A stretch of DNA of 33,141 bases, taken from contig JBKECO010000036.1 of assembly GCA_047974745.1 (NCBI GenBank), forward strand, positions 1 through 33,141, written 5' to 3'. Below are positions 31,067 to 33,141 of the stretch, piece after piece. Position numbers and translations under genes: made by a program. Within the stretch, counting starts at the first letter, position 1. The number at the start of each line of letters is the position of its first letter. Below the pieces are notes generated by a model. It had not been told where the DNA came from. It worked only from the letters and a program-made list of their open reading frames with translations, and ran no database searches. The stretch comes from JBKECO01 sp047974745 (GTDB lineage: Bacteria > Bacillota > Clostridia > Lachnospirales > Lachnospiraceae).

Positions 31067-32487
31067 TAGACTTTTTCGGTGTAGTCAAGAGAAATCCAGC
31101 CAGCCCCGGACTTCAATTTACCCCACTTCTTAGCTCCTGTGCCGCTTGCTTCTGCTACGATGGTATAAACACCTTTATCATTGATAGAACCATTCGTACC
31201 ATAATTCGTGCCAGCTCCTTTACGGATATTAAGTACATCGGCAGTTACTTTCACTTTGTATGAACTGAAAGTATTAGTGTTTACCGCCGCTTTTCCTGTG
31301 TAAACTGCATTACCGGATTCATCAAATACAATGTAGCCCGAATTTTTGTCAACCATTACTTTTGCATTAGCGAGGTCTTTGTAAGCACCTATCTGACTTT
31401 TGCTGTCAGCCCATGTTTTACGAACACGGTACATAGTGCCATTGGAAGGTGTCGAAGGAGCAGAGCTTGTACCGCCCAATCTCTTTGTTACCTCTGCCGC
31501 CAAATCTCCGAGACGATTATACAGCCAGTCTCCCGGACAGCTCTTGTTCGCAAACCATCGATGAACCGTGATAATCATTTCATCGGATTTCGGGGAGTAG
31601 TTGAGGGTCTTGTCCTTATCACCGAACCAAATCAGCTTGCTCTTTCCATAACGCTTGCAAATATCCACGCACAGCTTGATAAGTGATTCGTACACACTAC
31701 CATTCATAGCATACGGAGCGGTCTTATCAGATGCACACTCGATGGTGATAGCTCTGTGGTCGTTTGCACCGCTGGAAGAACACCAGCTACGGTCTTTCTC
31801 CTCTACACAGAGGGAAATTCGACCATCAGTGCCGATACCATAGTTACAACTTGCCTGTCTCGAAGGGCTTATGAAGCACCCACAGATACTCTCTGCGGAA
31901 AGCTGACCTACAACACAATGAGGGGTGATTCTATCGACCCCCTGTGTGCGAGGGCTTGTCTTGTTTGGAGAAATGCTTGTATAAGTTGCTAATGAACTGT
32001 TGCTCATTTCAATGACCTCCTTTTTGTCATACTGCCTTAAATTGTACTTCTCAATCACACTCATAAGATTCTGAACATAATTGAGGGAAGTAGCGTAACC
32101 ATCTGCCTTGATGTTAGCGAGATAGGTTTCCGGGTCTTCCACACCCTTGATGTTGGTATAATTGGAAGTGTTCGTAAAATCGAAATAACCAATAACACCG
32201 TTTTCCATGTTCGAGAATTTACACCATTGCATTACGGAGCTTTCGTAAGTTCCATCTACTTTTTGCTCACTACCTGTTTTCGTGTAAACACCGATAGCAG
32301 TCTTACATCGACCTTCTCGGTATTTTAATCCGAAATAATTGTGAGCGTTTATTGCCAGCTCCGAAGTTCCGCTTGCACTCTCTAAAACAGCTTGAGCGAT
32401 GATGGGAGAATACACCGTTATCCCATACAGGTATGCGTACTTTTTTACACAATCGGCAATGGATTCTATGAAAGCCTTATTGCTCAT
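31066..32487 (-). CDS. Two-enzyme phage endolysin: glucosaminidase plus amidase plus SH3b
   Basis: Encodes 473 residues from the ATG at 32487, preceded by AAGGAGGTGCGTC. Residues about 5-150 are a LytG/FlgJ-like glucosaminidase with the catalytic Glu36 (AQAVLESASGTSELA) and NYFGLKY. Residues about 170-350 are an Amidase_2 domain with zinc ligands His (RITPHCVVG), His (IITVHRWF) and Cys (KSCPGDWL). Residues about 370-410 form a SPOR-like repeat, and about 412-473 an SH3b wall-binding domain (VLNIRKGAGTNYG). No signal peptide is seen, so it needs the holin. A second start with a strong ribosome site lies inside at 32007, which would give the amidase part alone (313 residues). Confidence 0.9.
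   Translation of the reverse strand: MSNKAFIESIADCVKKYAYLYGITVYSPIIAQAVLESASGTSELAINAHNYFGLKYREGRCKTAIGVYTKTGSEQKVDGTYESSVMQWCKFSNMENGVIGYFDFTNTSNYTNIKGVEDPETYLANIKADGYATSLNYVQNLMSVIEKYNLRQYDKKEVIEMSNSSLATYTSISPNKTSPRTQGVDRITPHCVVGQLSAESICGCFISPSRQASCNYGIGTDGRISLCVEEKDRSWCSSSGANDHRAITIECASDKTAPYAMNGSVYESLIKLCVDICKRYGKSKLIWFGDKDKTLNYSPKSDEMIITVHRWFANKSCPGDWLYNRLGDLAAEVTKRLGGTSSAPSTPSNGTMYRVRKTWADSKSQIGAYKDLANAKVMVDKNSGYIVFDESGNAVYTGKAAVNTNTFSSYKVKVTADVLNIRKGAGTNYGTNGSINDKGVYTIVAEASGTGAKKWGKLKSGAGWISLDYTEKV
32007..32020 (-). promoter_or_regulatory. Internal ribosome binding site inside the endolysin gene
   Basis: On the minus strand AAAAAGGAGG is followed by 8 bases and an in-frame ATG at 32007-32005 (MSNSSLATYT), exactly at the border between the glucosaminidase and amidase domains, residue 161 of the long form. 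The match to the anti-Shine-Dalgarno is as good as at the real gene starts here. Confidence 0.6.
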
Positions 32488-32812
32488 GACGCACCTCCTT
32501 TGTATTCGATATAGGCAAGTCTGCCACATCATTTACAATTTTCTCTGCTGTTCCGTTACCACCTAACTTTTTGTAAGGTACATACAGGTAATCGTGAAGG
32601 TTCTCGTATTCATCTTTCGTTATGTACCCACGGTTAATATAACTTTCTCCAAGATAACAAATGCGGTCGTGTCCGAGACCTTTTAACATTTGAGCTTCCG
32701 CACTATCCTTAGTATCTTTCCTCTGAACGAGGTATGTGATAAAAGCCCAAAATCCAGTACTTGCGAAGATAGCGGCAACAATACTTCCGATTAAAGTCAT
32801 TTCTGATACCAT
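32477..32812 (-). CDS. Phage membrane-anchored small protein (holin-like position)
   Basis: Encodes 111 residues with AAGGAGAACAACAATA before the ATG. One membrane helix lies at about 6-29 (TLIGSIVAAIFASTGFWAFI); the rest is soluble and includes DRICYLGESYINRGYITKDE, a helix-turn pattern seen in small clostridial phage proteins near the lysis genes. I do not assign a family. Its end overlaps the endolysin start by 11 bases. A role in lysis timing or in anchoring is a guess from position. Confidence 0.7.
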   Translation of the reverse strand: MVSEMTLIGSIVAAIFASTGFWAFITYLVQRKDTKDSAEAQMLKGLGHDRICYLGESYINRGYITKDEYENLHDYLYVPYKKLGGNGTAEKIVNDVADLPISNTKEVRHEQ

Positions 32813-32845
32813 TATTGTTGTTCTCCTTTACTTTAATAAGATAAA

Positions 32846-32870
32846 GGGAGAGCCGAGCATATCAGCTCCC
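32846..32870 (-). terminator. Possible weak terminator on the minus strand
   Basis: Read on the minus strand, GGGAGCTGA pairs with TCGGCTCTCCC with a two-base bulge, followed by TTTATCTTATT. It lies between the 42-residue protein gene and the membrane protein gene and may reduce but not stop transcription into the lysis genes. Confidence 0.4.
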
Positions 32871-32883
32871 CATATGTGCCGCC

Positions 32884-33012
32884 TTATTCAGTGATAAGGT
32901 CTTCGAGTTCAAGGTCAACCAGCATTTCCTTAACATTCGGCTTGATAACTGCCGGAATGTCAGCGTAGCTTCTCTTGCCTTTGATGATAAGTGCCACATA
33001 GATAACTGCCAT
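32884..33012 (-). CDS. CD1375-like small phage protein
   Basis: Encodes 42 residues from the ATG at 33012, which has GGGAGGTGG in front. The sequence MAVIYVALIIKGKRSYADIP then AVIKPNVKEMLVDLELED matches the short clostridial phage proteins of the CD1375 type, which occur in the tail-to-lysis region and have no known role. A longer frame from an ATG at 33072 (62 residues) also has a usable site and is possible. The C-terminal layout P-x-x-[IL]-[RK]-x-x-V-[KR]-x-[ML]-L is shared with the gene just upstream, so the two may be duplicates. Confidence 0.65.
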   Translation of the reverse strand: MAVIYVALIIKGKRSYADIPAVIKPNVKEMLVDLELEDLITE

Positions 33013-33073
33013 ATTTTCCACCTCCCTTCGTCCTAAAATGAATAGGTATTTTCTGAATAATCGGATAGCCATA

Positions 33074-33141
33074 TTAGCTCTCCTCCAACAGCTTTTTTAC
33101 TTCCTCTCGGAGCTGTGCCGGAACATCGTCAATGGTCTTGA
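33074..33141 (-). CDS. C-terminal end of a small phage protein, cut by the window
   Basis: The last 22 codons are visible, ending KTIDDVPAQLREEVKKLLEE then Ser and stop TAA at 33076-33074. The DVPAQLREEVKKLL pattern resembles the end of the following CD1375-like protein. The start lies beyond the window. A GGAGGAG within its last codons can serve the next frame. Confidence 0.55.
   Translation of the reverse strand, partial: KTIDDVPAQLREEVKKLLEES

Larger units (their letters stand above)
30394..33141 (-). mobile_element. Lysis-module end of a prophage, integrated next to ssrA; right end outside the window
   Basis: From just after ssrA, all genes run on the minus strand and belong to a phage tail-end/lysis region: CD1375-like small proteins, a one-helix membrane protein, an endolysin, a two-helix membrane protein and an LLH holin. 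They overlap or nearly touch, as phage late genes do. The integrase is not in the window and should lie at the far end. The left boundary is placed at the ssrA 3' end, because this is a known phage integration site and no host gene lies between; the exact att core is not visible without the other end. Confidence 0.75.

Noticed and set aside
1..33141. CRISPR array or ribosomal RNA/tRNA genes
   Set aside because: No regularly spaced direct repeats were found, and no rRNA or tRNA signature other than the tRNA-like part of tmRNA.

Overview
The window looks like a chromosomal segment of a low-GC anaerobic Firmicute, most likely a gut Lachnospiraceae-type clostridium. The support is a single-chain pyruvate:ferredoxin oxidoreductase, strong AGGAGG ribosome binding sites, the secG-rnr-smpB-ssrA order, CUT1 sugar transport with a YesM/YesN-type two-component system, and a clostridial-type phage lysis module. 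The species cannot be told from the sequence alone.

Layout. 1-1755: an IS605-type element (tnpA, a small ribbon-helix-helix ORF, an internally shortened tnpB and an omega-RNA-like right end), lying just upstream of a receiver-PAS gene. 2612-5710: a gamma-carbonic-anhydrase-like protein (minus strand) and a complete polar amino acid ABC transporter. 5756-8791: KDG kinase and a KDPG aldolase fused to a VOC-like domain (minus), facing away from an IclR/KdgR-type regulator; a perfect 22-bp inverted repeat lies between them. 8792-11370: a secreted C39-like cysteine protease behind a structured leader, then a CHASE-GGDEF diguanylate cyclase. 11624-17190: an ABC-F ATPase (minus) and the pyruvate:ferredoxin oxidoreductase. 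17374-26874: a visibly more AT-rich block with a decayed transposase at its left and a decayed ORF at its right. It carries a sugar-binding lipoprotein, two permeases, a GH2 beta-glucuronidase-like enzyme and a histidine kinase/AraC response regulator pair. 26910-30450: secG, rnr, smpB and tmRNA. 30475-33141: the lysis end of a prophage on the minus strand, abutting the 3' end of ssrA.

How the parts fit. The GH2 enzyme keeps the Asn-x-Lys motif that reads the uronate carboxylate. The window could therefore hold both ends of a glucuronate route: oligosaccharide uptake and cleavage at 18-23 kb, then KDG -> KDPG -> pyruvate + glyceraldehyde-3-phosphate at 5.7-7.8 kb, with pyruvate oxidised by the PFOR at 13.5 kb. 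The middle steps (UxaC, UxuB, UxuA) are not in the window. SecG aside, the 27-30 kb cluster is the trans-translation and ribosome-rescue set.

The items most worth a second look are the internally deleted TnpB that keeps its three catalytic acidic residues, an endolysin with a strong internal ribosome binding site and start, the aldolase-VOC fusion, the long perfect palindrome in the kdg control region, the GGACAA operator cluster, and the prophage junction at ssrA.
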